Part shown: one piece after another, positions 23,399-35,053 of the stretch | Layout of the letters: every line of letters starts with the position of its first letter | Numbering within the stretch: position 1 is the stretch's first letter | Assembly: GCA_949358305.1 (NCBI GenBank) | Contig: OX442322.1 | Location: forward strand, 10,106,001-10,170,000 | Reading direction: 5' to 3' | Source of the DNA: Strigamia acuminata | Taxonomy: Eukaryota > Arthropoda > Chilopoda > Geophilomorpha > Linotaeniidae | Length of the DNA stretch: 64,000 bases | Made by a program: the position numbers and the translations under genes | Notes under the pieces: generated by a model | The model's database searches: none | Seen by the model: only the letters and a program-made list of their open reading frames with translations | What the model was told of the DNA's origin: nothing

Positions 23399-25150
23399 TG
23401 TTGCGAGCAGATACGCAACAAAATTAATATTCAGAAAAGAGAAAGAAACTTTGGTTCATCTGCATGATTCGAATTACCATTCTGGAATGTTTACCTTGTA
23501 AGTTGTCGGGGTTCGCTGAATCGTTTCGGTCATTTCGTTTCTTTGAAAGTCTCAATTTCTCGAAGAGTTCGCAACATTGGAAATGAGAGGTGAGCGCAGT
23601 CCGCCATCTTGTGTTAAGTTCGGGCATCGGATTTATCTACAAAGGAAAAGTTAAGGTTTTTAATTTCGGTTCCGGTTAGTTTGAATAATTTTCGAGAACT
23701 TATCTGACACGGTACAGGCAGGCATTGGGTCGCTAATTAAAGGCGATAACGGCGAGGATGGGTTTCAAAGCGAAAAGCGAAGTCGTCGCAGTTTATCGAG
23801 CGTTTTGGTCTGGCGAAACTCGTAGCGCACCCGGGAAGATGTTGTTTGTACCTGTAAATTTAAATCCATTAGTTTAGAAACCACTCCAGTAATTAAATGA
23901 ATAGTTTTAGTTGTGATTTACCGTGGATTAAGGTCCGATGATTCGGCGTTGGGCCGAGGCGAAGCTTCGTTGGTCGCCAAGGAGCGTTGATCGGCTAGAT
24001 CCGCCATTAGAAGACAGTTGGTACAACGAGCCTCGTTTTCGATTGAGATTTAATTTGATTCAGAATGAGATTTGTTCGACTTAAGTTTTTATTGTGTGAC
24101 TTTAATCCGATTTCGAAATGAATAGTTGATTACCTTTTCGTTGTTTTGTGTTTCGGATAAGATTCAATCGTTTGGTCGGGTGTCACGTGATTTGGCGCAT
24201 CGTGCATCTTTTCGGTCGAGTTCGGGTTTTATAACTCGCCCGCGAATAGCCTTGGGTTTAGTGCGGGAGATGGGAATTTAATTCCGTGCGATGCAAGGGA
24301 TTTATTAAATGCGCACAACGAGTGTCGAGGATGCATTATTTGGGTTCTTTATTCGTATTAAAACAGCGACCATGTCCGGGATGCGAGAATTGCGATTGAT
24401 TAGATTAAGTGTTTGTTTACATTGATTAGGCGACGTCTCGTGGCGAAATGTAGCAGTTTTCGGGTTTTCGAGATTTCCATTCAATGTTCGTTGAGGTTTT
24501 AATTTTGAAGGTTTGCACCTTCTTTCAATTTATTTTCGCTGTATTAAATAATCATTAGTGTTTGAGTTATTTATATGCACGATTTTCGATATTAAAGATA
24601 AGTTTTTTGGTGTAATTTGAACTCTCAACGGCCGTTCTTGTTTTGTTTGTACGGAGGCCGTTTTGAGACATTGGGGTTTTGATATATTGTTGTTTATTTT
24701 ATTAATAATGTACTCGTGTTGACGTTTATTGTTATCAGAGTTCGTGGCACGAGTTTATATATTGTACAAGTAGTTATAGTTTTGATTTGAACGATTAAAC
24801 ATCGTTTTATTTTTGTTCGCAAATAAGAACGAGTGTTTCTTTTCGTTTTCACACGAGCGCGAGATTCGAATCTACGCCATCTTTGATTTGCGAAAGACGA
24901 TATTGATATTCGAGCCCGAATATCCGCCAACCGTCATGTTTAGAGCAAAAGCCAGGTTCTCGAGTTTCGGTCGACATGGAGAGGACAATGAGGGCCAAGT
25001 CAGAAAACATGAGATGCGTTATCAGATGTCAGAATGGTTTCAATCGAGTCGAGTAGTTAAAAGTGCTGTGCGAAGATTTGATCGCTCGAATGTTTATTAC
25101 GAGGTGCGTGAGTTGCCGGTTCTTGCAGCAATCACTGCTTGCTGGCAACA
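23399..25150 (+). repeat. LTR-C, 5' LTR (1752 bp)
   Basis: It starts TGTTGCG, 8 nt, CGCAACA and ends GCTTGCTGGCAACA. The PBS follows at 25163. It contains a YY1-like CCGCCATCTTG at 23601-23611. Confidence 0.95.
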
Positions 25151-27362
25151 TAGCCCTTTTTGTGGTGCCGTAGATGACCGGGATTCGTCGGGTAGACGAG
25201 GAGAGAGCCAGCAACCAGAGGAGAATAGAAGTCCCAGGGTCGCAAAAGCAAGCAGCCGACGTCAACAGAGAAGTGCCCGCACTGATGGGTTGAGGGCGAA
25301 GCGGCAAGCGGTCTCTCGTCGGGCGGTAATCAAGTCGAAAGAGATTTGGGAAAAATACGTCGCGGGAGGTCGGTTGATCCGAAAGCGTCGGTCGAGCCGT
25401 CGGAAGGGACAATGGCGTCGCGGGACCGGAATGAAGAAGGTTGCGGAAATTAAGCAGTCGGCGTACAAAGAAGGAGGAACGATCGGAACCCTGAATCTCG
25501 GGCGAGCCTAGAAGTTATACACAACGCAATGACACTAGAAGAGAAGAGTCTTGTGTTTTCTTTTTTCGAATTGTTTATTTGCTTTAAGTTAGTTTAGAGT
25601 TGTTTTAGGATTGTTTTGGGGGTTTTTGTTTCGTTCGGCTAGTGTATGTGTATTGCGGGGTTGTTATGTCGGATTCGATTTGGTGTGCGGTATATTGGTA
25701 GTCTTAATTTGTGGGGCGTGCTCTGTTTCAGGGCTCAACGAGGGTCGTAAGACACTCTTGCCTAATGAAACGAGTCATTGAAAAAACGCCTTGTAAAGTT
25801 TACTTTAGTGTGTATGATTTTCAGACTAGCATATTTTCGAGTTGTTTCCGACCTGACAATTTCGTGAGCGCCGTTCGATATGGAGTATTTCCGTTACGAT
25901 CTTAACTTTTAAGTGTTGAGTTTTGCGAATCACATTCAAAGTTCGAAGTGTGTCTATTTTTGGGGGGATTGATTTTCAATTGCTTATGCATAATTAGTCG
26001 GTTTTTTTTATTGTGAACGGGATTTTCTTTCGAGATTGAAGTTTCTAGTCAGTCCTTTCTTTTTATCACGTTGATGAATTAAAGGTGAAACGAGTTGAGA
26101 TAAATTTGAGTTCCAATTACGAGTTTAGAAATTAATTTCCGACGTTTATGAAAGTTGCATTTAAGTATGAACATGTCCACGATAAATAGAACAGGGGCAG
26201 AAAGATAAATTCCCTTTATAGATAAAGACGTGGGTTCCCCCAATCGACAATTTTGAGATTGATGTGAGTTTTAATAGAAAAGAAAATTTCGAGTCTCTTA
26301 AGTTTGAACGCGGTTGGAATCCGTTTGGGAGTATGCATAATTTAAGAAGCTGGACAGCCTTTTAAAGGACCAGAAAAGAGAATTAGCACACCCCAGGTTA
26401 AGGGTCCAACTCGTGAATAGCATAAGAAGTTGTAGTGCAAGCTAAGTTTATACGTTGAATAAATCACTGGATTTTGAGGAAATTTAGCTAGCAAGAAATA
26501 AGAGATGATGCGTGGAATTTCGATTCTCTATTCAGTTTTCGGGACGCCGAATAAAAGAAGGAGTTTTGGGTTTCATCATCCGTGGCAATAGAAAACTATG
26601 GTCGACTTCAAGAGGTTTTACTTTTATTAAAGTATCCAAGCGCTTTGAAGGGGGTCGAAAGCTAGTTGAAGAAAATGATTCGCCACGCGCAAGAATAATT
26701 TCAGATTAATGAAGGAACGAGAGAGTTTGTCATTGTCTGTAAATGCAGCATCGCCTTAGCGGGAGGTCCCAATTGGTCACTTGGATCGAAATTGATACTT
26801 CCTCAGGCGGAAAAAGAGCGCAATAAGTTCCGTTGGTGTTGATTCGCAATAAATCGAACCAAAGAGAGATAAATCTTATTGTACAGAATAAGAAAGACGA
26901 ACGTAAAACCTTTACACTAATTTTCCTTTTTGGCAAAGGGCCGTTTAGAAATAGAAGTTGTTCGTCAGGAATTTTCAGTGATTCTTTGTCTTTATTTTCG
27001 AAGCAACGAGCTACAAAAAGAAAATATTACATTGGTTGTTGGAGATTCCTTTAGTAGCAAGAAACTTTCTCTTTTGAGCTGTTAACAGCACGGTCAGTCT
27101 AATTTAGAAAGCTTGCAATTTAGAAGTCCAGTCGGTTAACAGTTGGTCCGTCGAGCTTCACTAGAAGAAGTGAGAAGAAGTTCAGTCGGTTAACAGTTGG
27201 TCCGTCGAGTTTCACTAGCATAATGAGGAGAGGGTAATTGACGCGTGAGACTTTCGCGCTAAATTCACTCCTCAAGAATTGAAAAATGATAGGGGAGAAA
27301 CTCGGGAAAGTCTCGAGGTTGCATAATAAAGTTTTAAAGAAGAAAATTCCCCCCTATACAGA
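25151..27362 (+). mobile_element. Interior of the C element, left part
   Basis: The PBS is at 25163-25187 (TGGTGCCG, 4-nt insert, TGACCGGGATTCG) and the leader motif at 25519-25531. Between them a frame rich in Arg, Ser and Lys (about 120 codons, to 25511) is open but unrecognised, and the antisense strand is open too, so it may be compositional. The remainder is A/T-rich with no recognised gene. Near the right end, two copies of a CAGTCGGTTAACAGTTGGTC-type unit lie at 27129-27163 and 27183-27217. CAGA at 27359-27362 is the A1 target copy. Confidence 0.8.
25519..25531 (+). promoter_or_regulatory. Shared leader motif of the C element
   Basis: ACACAACGCAATG, 369 nt after the 5' LTR, identical to the motif in B and D leaders although the surrounding leader is unrelated. 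Confidence 0.55.
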
Positions 27363-28833
27363 TGTTGCGGTCAGTCAACAGGAACAGAGAAGAACTGAGA
27401 TGTGGCGATTCGAAACTCCCGCCAACAAACTCAAACGATCGTATAGTGAAATTCGTACGTGTACCGTGTGGAAATGCACTTGATTCGCCTCAAAATCTCC
27501 TGTTACATGAAGGTTTAACTGTTGGAAACACTTTTGCATGGTATCCAAGTGCTTGCTGATCCATTGGCCAGTCTGGGAAAAATGGTTCTCTACTCAGGAC
27601 ACATTGGAAATGGGTCAAAAGCAGAAAATACAAGAGTTAACATTAACACGACTATTTTAATCAAATATAAAATGGCAACTGAATAATTACACATTATCAA
27701 TCAAAAGGCACGCAACAAGCCAATTGTCGTCAAAGTACAATAAAGAAAATACTCCGTTGCCACGGAAACGGAGGAAATGCAATTTCAAGCAAAGACAACA
27801 AATTACGAGAAATGTATTAAAAATAATGTGTAATAGCTCAAAATGAGCACAAAAAACTCAGGAATAATAAAGTCTATCGTAACAACAAAATTCATTAATC
27901 AAAACAAGGAGAAAACAGCGAAAACAGTGATCGCTAAGCAGACAATTGGGCCTAACCAATCAAAGACAAGCAAAATGACATAATCATCAAGTTTGAATTC
28001 AAAGTCACACACAAAACCAAATAAGTAAAGATTTTGCATTGAAATACATTAAAACTAAATAGTACAAACACCAATTGAGATATAAAAACAAAACGACATG
28101 AAAGATTTACAAATCATCGGCAAAATCCAACATGGCGTCCGGTAAACTCTACATTGGCGGCAAAACACAAGGTTTGAATTTCAACACAAGAAATAACTTA
28201 TGTAAACACTTTGAGATAAGTAAATAAGTTCAGGAAATGTAATTTCCCGCAAACAAGACACGTTTTAATGAAAGAACACTTGAAATCAACCGCAAACCGA
28301 ACGAAACGATCTTGGACGGCAACGCACATGCGGGGTCCGTCACGATCGCTCGTAGCAGAAAAACGGCTGTTCCGGGACGAAATTAGAGTGCACGAATCAA
28401 CAGATCACCCCCAAATTAGTCTAAAACAATGTCAAAAACAATTCTAACCATCAAAATTCCGTCCAAACGGAAGGTTAGAAGTTTGAACAAAAACCGAACT
28501 AGAACTTGAAATATGACGTCACGTCAATAACACTAGTGAACTGTTTAACGACAAATGCACCAAATTTCACCCGAAATCACACAAATTGATAGAAAATGAA
28601 TAAAGTAACACAAAATCACGCAATAAACACTAGAAATAAATGCAATAAACAATGGAATATCACATTTCATCAAACATCAGTATCTGAAAGCACTAAAAAC
28701 ATTTTAATAATGCAAAAATCCTGTAAATAAAAACTGAAATGTTATGCAAAATAAAACACACTTTGGAAACATTTATTCAGACACAAATTGGCAATAAAAG
28801 TAGTTTCTAAATTATTCCACGTTGTTTGCAACA
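27363..28833 (-). repeat. LTR-A, 3' LTR of A1
   Basis: The sense ends are TGTTGCAAACAACG and GACCGCAACA. It carries a YY1-like AACATGGCG at about 28129-28137. Between it and the stop codon, the plus strand has a purine tract (28847-28876), that is, a pyrimidine tract in the element's sense strand. Confidence 0.95.
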
Positions 28834-28891
28834 ACGAATTGCCAGCGAGAAAGAGAGAGAAGAGAGATGAGAGAAGTCTGCAAAACACACA

Positions 28892-31800
28892 TCAATCAAG
28901 TTCAAGGGCTCTAATATGCCTTACAGAACGACGCAACTCTCTTCCATCGGGAAGCACAACACTGACGATGCGAATTAGTCCATCATCACCAGGAAAAACT
29001 TGTTTTATTCTGGCAAGAGGCCAAAAGTAAGGGTTGGTTCCCATCTTTTCAAGAAGAACAATCTGATCAATTTTGGGGTTTTGAAAAGATTTATCTCCTT
29101 TAGTCTCATAAAAGTTTCTTAACTGCATCAAGTAACTGTGTTTCCATATACTCCAAAAATCCCAAATGAACTGTCTTCTTTTCTTGTCGAGTTTTCGAAG
29201 GTCACTTTTCTTGATTGCATTCAAGGTCTTGTTGATCATGTATTTCGGCATACCTCCCGTTAAAAAGTTTTCAGGTGAAAGGATTCTGCCGCCGTCTATA
29301 TTTTCGTGTACATACGACAAAGGTCGTGAATTCAACACGGAGCTGATCTCAAGAACCAAGGTTTGTAAATTTTCTAAATCCACAGTGTGTCTCAATAAAG
29401 TTTTCCGCAATTTATCCTTTACTGAACGGACTAGTCTCTCCCAAGCTCCTCCCATCCACGGTGAAAGTGGAGGGATAAATGTCCATACAATCCTTTTCTC
29501 AGACAGAAATGTTTTTATGTCCGAACGGCCAATCAGTTTTCCCCATGACTGAATTTGTGTACTTCCTTTTTCAAAGGTTTTACTGTTGTCCGAGAAGACT
29601 TTTGCTGGACAACCGTAACGAGCACAAAATCTTCTGAATGCCAATAAGAATTTCTCAGTGGATAAATCTTCGGACACTTCGAGATGTAAACTTCGTGTAA
29701 CCATACAAGTGAATAATAAAATGTATGTTTTCTTCAATCGTTTTTTGTCCTTTCCCACAAAAATAGGTCCTAAATGATCGATTCCGGTGTGTTGAAAAGG
29801 AGCTGCTGGGGTTACTCTTTCTTTCGGTAATTCTCCAGTAGACGGATTATTTCTTGCAAGTTTAGTCCTTCTGCAAACGGAACATTCTCTTATCACAGTT
29901 TGAATGGTCCTGCGTCCTCGGAGAACCCAAAATTTCTCACGAATTCGGTAAAGTGTTTCACTCAAATCTCCATGCATGAGATCAAGATGAGTCTTGCGAA
30001 TAATTAATCTAGTTACCCAACTTTCGTTATGCAAAAGAATCGGGTATTTTTCGTCAAACGAAAGCAAAGACAATCTCAGTCTGCTGCGCAAACGTAAAAG
30101 TCCATCCTCATCTAAGAAATATTCAAAATTTTTCAAAGGGGAGTATCTCTCAACTTCAGTCTTGTTTCTCACAGCTTCGATCTCTTCTCGAAAGTAGATT
30201 TCTTGTGAAAATTGAAGAATCCTAATTTGACTGGATTCCATTTCGCGTTGCGCGAGATCTTCGCCGCGAAAACGATGAGATTTCCAGCGCAAAATGTACG
30301 AAAATACTCTAACTAGACGGTTGAAGTTGCGATATCTTTTGAAAAATTTGCTTATAAATGTCTCTTTGACTTGAACATTCATAACCACAATTCTTTTTTC
30401 TTCTTCGGGTAGTTTTTCTTGCACGACCTCGACTTTTTCGATTTTAGAAACGTCCACGCCGTTCCACCAAAGTTTATTTGTCATTAATGTTTTTGCATCG
30501 TGTGGTTGTGTAAGTAGATCTGCAGGATTGAACTCTGTCGGAATATGTGACCATTGGCTTGCGTCAGACGATGAAACAATTTCCTGAACGCGGTTAGAAA
30601 CATAAGGCTTCCACTCATTTTTCTTCGAGTTGATCAAAGCCAAAGTTATGGTGGAATCAGAAAAATATCGAATGGTTTTGATTGGATAACCTGGCAGAAA
30701 GTTATTTGTCAAATACTGACACATCCGTACACCAACGACCGCAGCAGTTAATTCAAGTCTAGGCAAGGTAATCTTTTTTGCAGGGGCTAGTCTACATTTG
30801 CTGAGTAGCAAAGTTCTTTTTCCTTTGTTGTTGACGATGAAAATTGCACATCCAAAGGCTTTAGTGCTGGCATCACAGAAAACTTCAATACTCAACTCTT
30901 CATTAGAATAGGTTTCTAACCATCGAGGTACCTTATAGTCTTTTAATTTCTGGATGTCTCGACTCCATTCGTCAATCTCTTGCTTTTCTGAGTCCGAAAT
31001 TCTTCCGTCCCAGTTCTTTGTACGTAGACAAATGTCTTGAAGAAGGAGTCTCATTTTCAAAACGACTGGAGAAATGAGTCCCATCGGGTCGAAAATAGAG
31101 GCTACCAAAGAGAGAACTTCACGTCTTGTGTTCGGAATAATGTCCATTTGTGGAATCCTGAACATGAGGACGTCTTCTTGCGTGTCCCATAAGATTCCAA
31201 GCATTTTTATCACTCCCTGTTCACAGAATTCGTCACTTCTCATGTGAAATCCCTTTTCTTTGATGTCATTGAAAACCTTTTCATTGGCTGTCGCCCATTT
31301 AACAAGTGGGAGTTTCCCGTCATCCAAAATCATTTTTAATTCTTCACAATGCTTTGTTGTGTCTGTCGTGTGATCACCTCCAGAAGTTAAATCATCCATG
31401 TATATCCCGGCGTCCAGTGCATCAACTTCTTTCGGATGTGTCTCCTTGTATTGATCAGCTTGTTTCCGAATTGTTGCGCACAGGAGAAAAGGAGAGGAAA
31501 TAACTCCAAATGGTACGACTATCATCCTCAAAATCATAATATTATTCCACAAATTTCTCCACGAATAGGGGTTCTTGAAATATTGCCTCGAGACCCACAA
31601 AAAACGCAGAAAGTTCCTATGTGTGGGGTTTATCATTACTTGGAGGAATGCTTGTTTAATGTCAGCAATGATTGGAATGCAATACAATCTGAATCTGACC
31701 ATCACCAATATCAAATCTGGATTCAAAGATGGTCCAGGAAAAAGGCAGTCATTTAATGAGCGTTTTCCTTTTTTCGCAGACGACGCATTGAATACGACTC

Positions 31801-34144
31801 TGAATTTTGTTGTTTCCCGGTCCTCTTTGATCACTGGATGATGTGGAATGTTATATATTCCTTTCTTTAGGAACCGTTCTTCAGTTGGAACTTCCTCAGC
31901 GTGGTTTTCTTCAATGTACTGCCACATTGAGTCGTCATATCGCTTCTTATAATCGTCATTTGAGTCGATTCTCTTCAATGTGTTGGCTAATTGGTTAAGT
32001 GCGAGCTCCCAGTTTGAGTCCAAGTCAGTTTCTTGTCCATTAAAAGGCAGCATCACCTCGTATCTTCCGTCATCGAGACGTTTTGTCGTGGCTTCAAATC
32101 GATCTCTTGTGAAATCGGATTCTTTTTCACCAGCATTAATCCCAATTGCCTCTAAGTTCCAAAGTTTGTCTAATTGTTCATGGATTTCAATGTTGCAAGT
32201 ATTACAACATGAAGTCAAATCAGCTTCATCTTCGAATAAATCCGTATTTCCGGCTGCTCCGATAAGCACCCATCCAAATAACGTATTTATGAGTCCAAGA
32301 TCGTCGTTGATTTTCTTTTTGCCATCTTTAATGACTTTCCACCAGGCATCAACTCCCAAAAGAATGTCTATTTGAGATGTCTTGGCTGGCAGATCTTCGG
32401 CAAGTTCAAGATTCAGCTTCTTCACCTTTTCTATTACCGATGCATTCAAAATGCCCTGCACTTTCGGCAAATTTTCCACTGAAAGCATTGATAATTTGAA
32501 GTTTTGTGCGTCATTCTTGCTTTGAAGAGTAACGTTGTATACGTCGTAATCAGTGGCAGCAGGCATAGAATCGTTGAACCGTTGTGTGGTCGCAGAAATA
32601 CTGCCGCACTTCTTCAGTTTTAGTCGGTTCACCAGTTCAGTTGTAATGAATGACCGATGGCTACCCGGGTCAATCATGCCTCTGATGTGGTGTGAACCTC
32701 CAGATTTGGTTTTGAGGTCAGCAACAAAAATCATAAGTTGAAGAGAAGTGGATATCGCGCACGAGACGTGTGTGGTCACTTGCGACTCCTTGGGTTTCTC
32801 TGTCGGACTTGGAGAATTGTTCACCTCAGACTTCTTACAAATGGTTGAATGATGTCTTCCGCCACAATGCTTGCAGGAAAACTTCACTTTGCAGTCACCA
32901 ACGCGATGACCTGTTCGAAAACAATTAAAGCAAAGTCTGTTTTTCTTTATCAATTCAATCTTTGCATTGATTTCGAACTCCTTTTTGCAAGAACCGCTCA
33001 AATGGTCTTCTTGACAAAAAATGCACTTGAGTGCCTTGGAATTCGCAGACTTGTTCTCTTGTCTCGACTCTGTCTTCACTTTGGAGCTTGAAGACGATTT
33101 TGAGTCTTGCGTCGCGGTGCAAGTCGTCATGGATCCTTTAACTTTAGCCTTTTCAACTTCAGACTTTTCCTTCTTTGCTTTTTCAGATGGAGAAACAGCT
33201 TCAGTGCGTTCTGCCATAGCTACTTCCTTTTGAAAAAAGTCAAGCAAAGTCAAAATGTTCTTGCAAGACAGTCCATGGACTTGGTAAAAACGCAAAGTCA
33301 TTGGAGCAGGAAACTTGCTAAGAATGTCCGGCATCAGAAATGCACCAGATGTCCGTACAGGAATCTTCAGTTGCTCAAGAAGTCGTATTGTTGAAGAAAT
33401 TTTCGTCAAATTTGCTTTCAACACCTTTGTCGGGTATATGCTTGAAACAGTCTTCAAGTCTCGAATGGATTGGATGAGAGCCGTCTGTTGCGCATCCTCA
33501 TCGCCATAGTTACGATCAAGTTCTTCCCGTGCCAAGTCATAGGATTCCTCGATCAAAGGAAAGGTGGAAATCAAAGCCGCAGCCTCACCTGTACACATAG
33601 TTTGAAGGTATTGCAACTTTTCAACACTGCTCAGATCTGGGTCATTATGAACAGAAGTTTCAAAGTTGCTCTTAAACGTCTTGTATTTGATTATCTCCCC
33701 GTCAAACTTTACAGATTCAAGTTTGGGCAACTTGGAATTCTTGCGGAAAGAAGTCGAAGTATTCAAGGATGTATTTGCCCCGGAAACTGTAGACATGTTG
33801 AGTCTTCCTCCAAGGGTTGGAAGAGACCGCTTTGAAACCTCCCACCTTCTTCGGAGAAGTTCCACTCTCGTTTGTGATGATTCCAGTTTCTCGACACTCT
33901 CAAGGTAAAACGCGTGCTCACAGTAGACTTGAAGCTCGTTCAGGCCATTTACAACGCGTGTCTCTTTCAGATTTGCAGTAAGCAGAAGCGCTTCTAACTC
34001 TCCTGGATCGCTCGTCTTCTCCGACAAAGACAGCAAGTCGTTGAGAGATGAAAGTTGTGCTTCCCACCTGGTCTCTAGTATTTCAATTTGCTCCACAGTG
34101 AGTAAATCGCGTTCGGAAGTTTCTGTATCTCTATCTCTCTCCAT
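28892..34144 (-). CDS. gag-pol: BEL/Pao gag-pol polyprotein of A1 (1750 aa)
   Basis: This single frame should make all proteins of the element. The gag part has a DUF1759-like region (about residues 140-260), a Lys/Ser-rich linker and three zinc knuckles (about 373-440; CIFCQEDH, CFNCFRTGH, CKHCGGRHH). The aspartic protease follows, with DPGS in place of the usual DSG/DTG (D at 492). RT has YMDD at about 915. RNase H has FCDAS (D at about 1091), LPRLELTAA and SDSTITL. Integrase has a zinc finger (THLDLMHG ... CSVC) and a D-D-E triad at about 1456, 1519 and 1569 (GIDHLGP, FSDNSKT, GGAWERL). A DUF5641-like tail ends ALELD. The start follows a splice-acceptor-like ACAG 13 nt upstream. Compared with A2, RNase H has Leu for Trp at about 1166 and Gln for Arg at about 1211, both at positions shared by A2 and E. 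These may weaken this copy. Confidence 0.96.
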   Translation of the reverse strand: MERDRDTETSERDLLTVEQIEILETRWEAQLSSLNDLLSLSEKTSDPGELEALLLTANLKETRVVNGLNELQVYCEHAFYLESVEKLESSQTRVELLRRRWEVSKRSLPTLGGRLNMSTVSGANTSLNTSTSFRKNSKLPKLESVKFDGEIIKYKTFKSNFETSVHNDPDLSSVEKLQYLQTMCTGEAAALISTFPLIEESYDLAREELDRNYGDEDAQQTALIQSIRDLKTVSSIYPTKVLKANLTKISSTIRLLEQLKIPVRTSGAFLMPDILSKFPAPMTLRFYQVHGLSCKNILTLLDFFQKEVAMAERTEAVSPSEKAKKEKSEVEKAKVKGSMTTCTATQDSKSSSSSKVKTESRQENKSANSKALKCIFCQEDHLSGSCKKEFEINAKIELIKKNRLCFNCFRTGHRVGDCKVKFSCKHCGGRHHSTICKKSEVNNSPSPTEKPKESQVTTHVSCAISTSLQLMIFVADLKTKSGGSHHIRGMIDPGSHRSFITTELVNRLKLKKCGSISATTQRFNDSMPAATDYDVYNVTLQSKNDAQNFKLSMLSVENLPKVQGILNASVIEKVKKLNLELAEDLPAKTSQIDILLGVDAWWKVIKDGKKKINDDLGLINTLFGWVLIGAAGNTDLFEDEADLTSCCNTCNIEIHEQLDKLWNLEAIGINAGEKESDFTRDRFEATTKRLDDGRYEVMLPFNGQETDLDSNWELALNQLANTLKRIDSNDDYKKRYDDSMWQYIEENHAEEVPTEERFLKKGIYNIPHHPVIKEDRETTKFRVVFNASSAKKGKRSLNDCLFPGPSLNPDLILVMVRFRLYCIPIIADIKQAFLQVMINPTHRNFLRFLWVSRQYFKNPYSWRNLWNNIMILRMIVVPFGVISSPFLLCATIRKQADQYKETHPKEVDALDAGIYMDDLTSGGDHTTDTTKHCEELKMILDDGKLPLVKWATANEKVFNDIKEKGFHMRSDEFCEQGVIKMLGILWDTQEDVLMFRIPQMDIIPNTRREVLSLVASIFDPMGLISPVVLKMRLLLQDICLRTKNWDGRISDSEKQEIDEWSRDIQKLKDYKVPRWLETYSNEELSIEVFCDASTKAFGCAIFIVNNKGKRTLLLSKCRLAPAKKITLPRLELTAAVVGVRMCQYLTNNFLPGYPIKTIRYFSDSTITLALINSKKNEWKPYVSNRVQEIVSSSDASQWSHIPTEFNPADLLTQPHDAKTLMTNKLWWNGVDVSKIEKVEVVQEKLPEEEKRIVVMNVQVKETFISKFFKRYRNFNRLVRVFSYILRWKSHRFRGEDLAQREMESSQIRILQFSQEIYFREEIEAVRNKTEVERYSPLKNFEYFLDEDGLLRLRSRLRLSLLSFDEKYPILLHNESWVTRLIIRKTHLDLMHGDLSETLYRIREKFWVLRGRRTIQTVIRECSVCRRTKLARNNPSTGELPKERVTPAAPFQHTGIDHLGPIFVGKDKKRLKKTYILLFTCMVTRSLHLEVSEDLSTEKFLLAFRRFCARYGCPAKVFSDNSKTFEKGSTQIQSWGKLIGRSDIKTFLSEKRIVWTFIPPLSPWMGGAWERLVRSVKDKLRKTLLRHTVDLENLQTLVLEISSVLNSRPLSYVHENIDGGRILSPENFLTGGMPKYMINKTLNAIKKSDLRKLDKKRRQFIWDFWSIWKHSYLMQLRNFYETKGDKSFQNPKIDQIVLLEKMGTNPYFWPLARIKQVFPGDDGLIRIVSVVLPDGRELRRSVRHIRALELD

Positions 34145-35053
34145 CTCAAATTCACGGCTGTAAATTATGAAACAGAAGATAATATTTTGAACAACAAAAC
34201 ACTTCGCTTTAAACTTAAAAAGAATATAACTTAAACTTTATACTTGAAAAGAATAAAATTTACAATCATTCACTTTAAAAGAACAGAATTTTTCAAAGTT
34301 TTCTTGCCCAAACGACAAAAAACCTTGAAAATACACAAGAATATCGAGTGTTTTAGCAATCAAGGATGCTAAAACAAACGAGCGACCTTGATCACGTATT
34401 AAAAACGTGACTCAAAAAGTCTTACACAAGTTTGAATTATTTCTGCTGTTCGTACGGAACGAATCTAGCCAGAAAATCACTATCAGATTCACGAGAATAA
34501 CTGACAGCTCTTGCAATGAGAGACTGAACAGTTTCTAACTCCAAAAAATCTAAATCTCCCCTGGTTAAGCCAGTTATATGGAGATGCATGCACAAAAATC
34601 AAGAAAGCACTTGAAAAATTCACAATAAAATACACTTTCAGTGAATTTTCCCTCAAAACTAGCTTAGGAAAAAGCAAAAACAGCTTTGAAATACCCAATA
34701 CAATACCCTCATGCAACCAAAATCTTAGAAATACAAGCACTGAATGCAAAACACAAGAATAAGCAATTATTTCAGGGGCAAATCGGCTTTCCAGCACAGC
34801 GCGTTGTGTAATCCAAGATGTCGACCGAAGAATCTCGTTGCTTGCACAGAAATGTTCGTGATCGACGCCAAATAAATCCCCGTTGTGGCTGTTGCCACGT
34901 TGAACGACGACCATTCTAGCAGACGACGACTCACGGACGTAATTTCCGTCAATCGCACCAGACGCACGGTTGAACGTATCAAATGATGAACCGGAAAAAA
35001 CCCACAAGAAGCAGACGAAATCCTGGTCACGTGCACCAAAAATTCTTATTCGA
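34145..35053 (-). mobile_element. 5' leader of A1 with PBS, leader motif and candidate intron
   Basis: The PBS is at 35016-35038 (sense TGGTGCACGTGACCAGGAT), 15 nt after the LTR. A strong donor-like GTGAGT lies at 34934-34929 and an acceptor TTTCATAATTTACAG ends at 34158, just before the gag ATG. The leader motif, here ACACAACGCGCTG, is at 34797-34809, inside the candidate intron. Other open frames here (for example 34489-35007) look non-coding. Confidence 0.7.

Noticed and set aside
24813-25511. 232-codon Arg/Ser-rich frame crossing the end of LTR-C
   Set aside because: It starts inside the LTR and crosses the LTR boundary and the PBS. The antisense strand is also open. No domain is recognised.
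34489-35007. 172-codon minus-strand frame in the A1 leader (and its A2 counterpart)
   Set aside because: It lies between the PBS and gag, spans the shared leader motif and a candidate intron, resembles no protein, and is more likely leader sequence.
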